From the NCBI GenBank assembly GCA_013154145.1, contig JAADDC010000070.1, forward strand, positions 1 to 6,148: 6,148 nt of DNA, written 5' to 3'. The notes under the pieces were generated by a model. That model was not told the DNA's origin. It saw only the letters and a program-made list of their open reading frames with translations, and did not search any database. A program made the translations under genes and the position numbers. Positions 5,607 through 6,148 of this stretch are shown here, piece by piece. Each line of letters begins with the position of its first letter. Position 1 is the first letter of the stretch. The stretch is from Candidatus Iainarchaeum sp. (GTDB lineage: Archaea > Iainarchaeota > Iainarchaeia > JAADDC01).

Positions 5607-6148
5607 ATGGAAGTCTCTTCGCCGATCGTCGAAGGTATGAGGCAGATGGGCATCCGGGAGCTCAACGAAGTCCAGAGGAAGGCCCTGGAGCCCATACTCA
5701 GGGGAGAGAACACGCTGATCATTGCCCCGACGGGCTCGGGGAAGACCGAGGCGGCCCTGATCCCCGTTCTCGAGCGTCTTATACATAATAAGTGGGAGCC
5801 CATTTCCGTCCTGTACATAACACCCCTCAGGGCCCTCAACCGCGACCTCCTGGAGCGCATCAAGAAGTGGGGGGAGTTGCTGGGCCTGAAGGTGGCCGTG
5901 CGCCACGGCGACACCTCCTCCCACGAGCGAAGCAAACAAACCCGGAACCCTCCCCACATACTTATCACTACCCCTGAAACCCTCCAGGCCATTCTGCCCG
6001 CCGAGAAGATGGGAGAACACCTGAGGAACGTCAAGGTGGTTATCATCGACGAGGTTCACGAACTTGTGGGAGAGAAGAGGGGCTACCAGCTGGCCCTGGC
6101 GCTGGAGAGACTGGCCCTCAGGGCTGGCGAGTTCCAGCGCATAGGGCT
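5607..6148 (+). CDS. lhr: Lhr-family superfamily 2 DNA/RNA helicase, N-terminal part (3' partial)
   Basis: The first 180 residues are visible before the window ends. Superfamily 2 motifs appear in order: the Q-motif region with Q23 (LNEVQRKAL), Walker A APTGSGKTEAA (40-50), motif Ia ITPLRALNRD (71-80), the RHGDTSSHER segment (99-108), motif Ib TTPETLQ (121-127) and motif II DEVHEL (148-153), followed by KRGYQLALALERL. The DEVH box with HGDTS and TTPETLQ is characteristic of the Lhr (large helicase-related) group rather than Hel308 (inference from recalled family motifs). Lhr proteins are usually several hundred residues longer, so most of the gene is outside. Established for the family: ATP-dependent 3'-5' translocation on single-stranded DNA, with roles in repair and some RNA work. 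The ATG at 5607 is the first start in the frame and begins close to the expected N-terminus. It diverges from the giant envelope gene across 32 bases. Confidence 0.92.
   Translation, partial: MEVSSPIVEGMRQMGIRELNEVQRKALEPILRGENTLIIAPTGSGKTEAALIPVLERLIHNKWEPISVLYITPLRALNRDLLERIKKWGELLGLKVAVRHGDTSSHERSKQTRNPPHILITTPETLQAILPAEKMGEHLRNVKVVIIDEVHELVGEKRGYQLALALERLALRAGEFQRIG

Noticed and set aside
5459..6059. Overlapping minus-strand frames of 195 and 153 codons antisense to lhr
   Set aside because: They lie opposite canonical helicase motifs (Walker A, DEVH), so the plus strand is the coding strand; no start signals or domains support them.
1..6148. CRISPR arrays, tRNA/rRNA genes, insertion sequences, attachment sites
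   Set aside because: No direct-repeat series, cloverleaf, transposase frame or terminal inverted repeat was seen on reading both strands; coding genes fill nearly all of the window.

Overview
The window looks like a piece of an archaeal chromosome. It carries an archaeal CPSF1-type beta-CASP ribonuclease, a Fap7-type kinase, a minimal single-fold histone and an Lhr-type helicase. AT-rich TATA-like boxes sit at about the archaeal distance from several starts. The histone points to a euryarchaeal-type lineage. GC-rich codons with frequent AGG/AGA arginine and ATA isoleucine would suit a thermophile, but the species cannot be named from the sequence alone.

Layout. Bases 1-990 (+) are the C-terminal half of aCPSF1/FttA, the archaeal transcription-termination and RNA-processing nuclease; the N-terminal half lies outside the window. 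Its stop overlaps the start of a Fap7/AK6-family ATPase gene (987-1499), a likely ribosome-biogenesis factor. Next comes a secreted, C-terminally anchored protein of unknown function (1520-2446), apparently with its own leaderless promoter inside the end of fap7. A histone gene follows (2496-2705); its TATA-like box covers the stop codon of the gene before it, it has a strong Shine-Dalgarno site, and a U-rich terminator follows it. On the minus strand, converging on the histone, is a very large unrecognised envelope protein of 947 residues (2731-5574): N-terminal hydrophobic segment, long helical/coiled-coil region, two beta-rich segments, a helical stalk, a single C-terminal membrane helix and a basic tail. 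Diverging from it across only 32 bases is the start of an Lhr-family helicase gene (5607 to the window end).

How they fit together. Four genes belong to core information processing: termination (FttA), ribosome assembly (Fap7), chromatin (histone) and nucleic-acid unwinding (Lhr). Between them sit two uncharacterised surface proteins of the same topology, outside the cell and held by one C-terminal helix. They are the least explained content. Regulatory spacing is extremely tight: two TATA-like boxes overlap the 3' ends of the preceding genes, two start codons appear leaderless or nearly so, and one divergent gap may hold two opposed promoters. No RNA gene, mobile element, CRISPR array or conspicuous repeat was seen, and no gene-free stretch is longer than about 50 bases.
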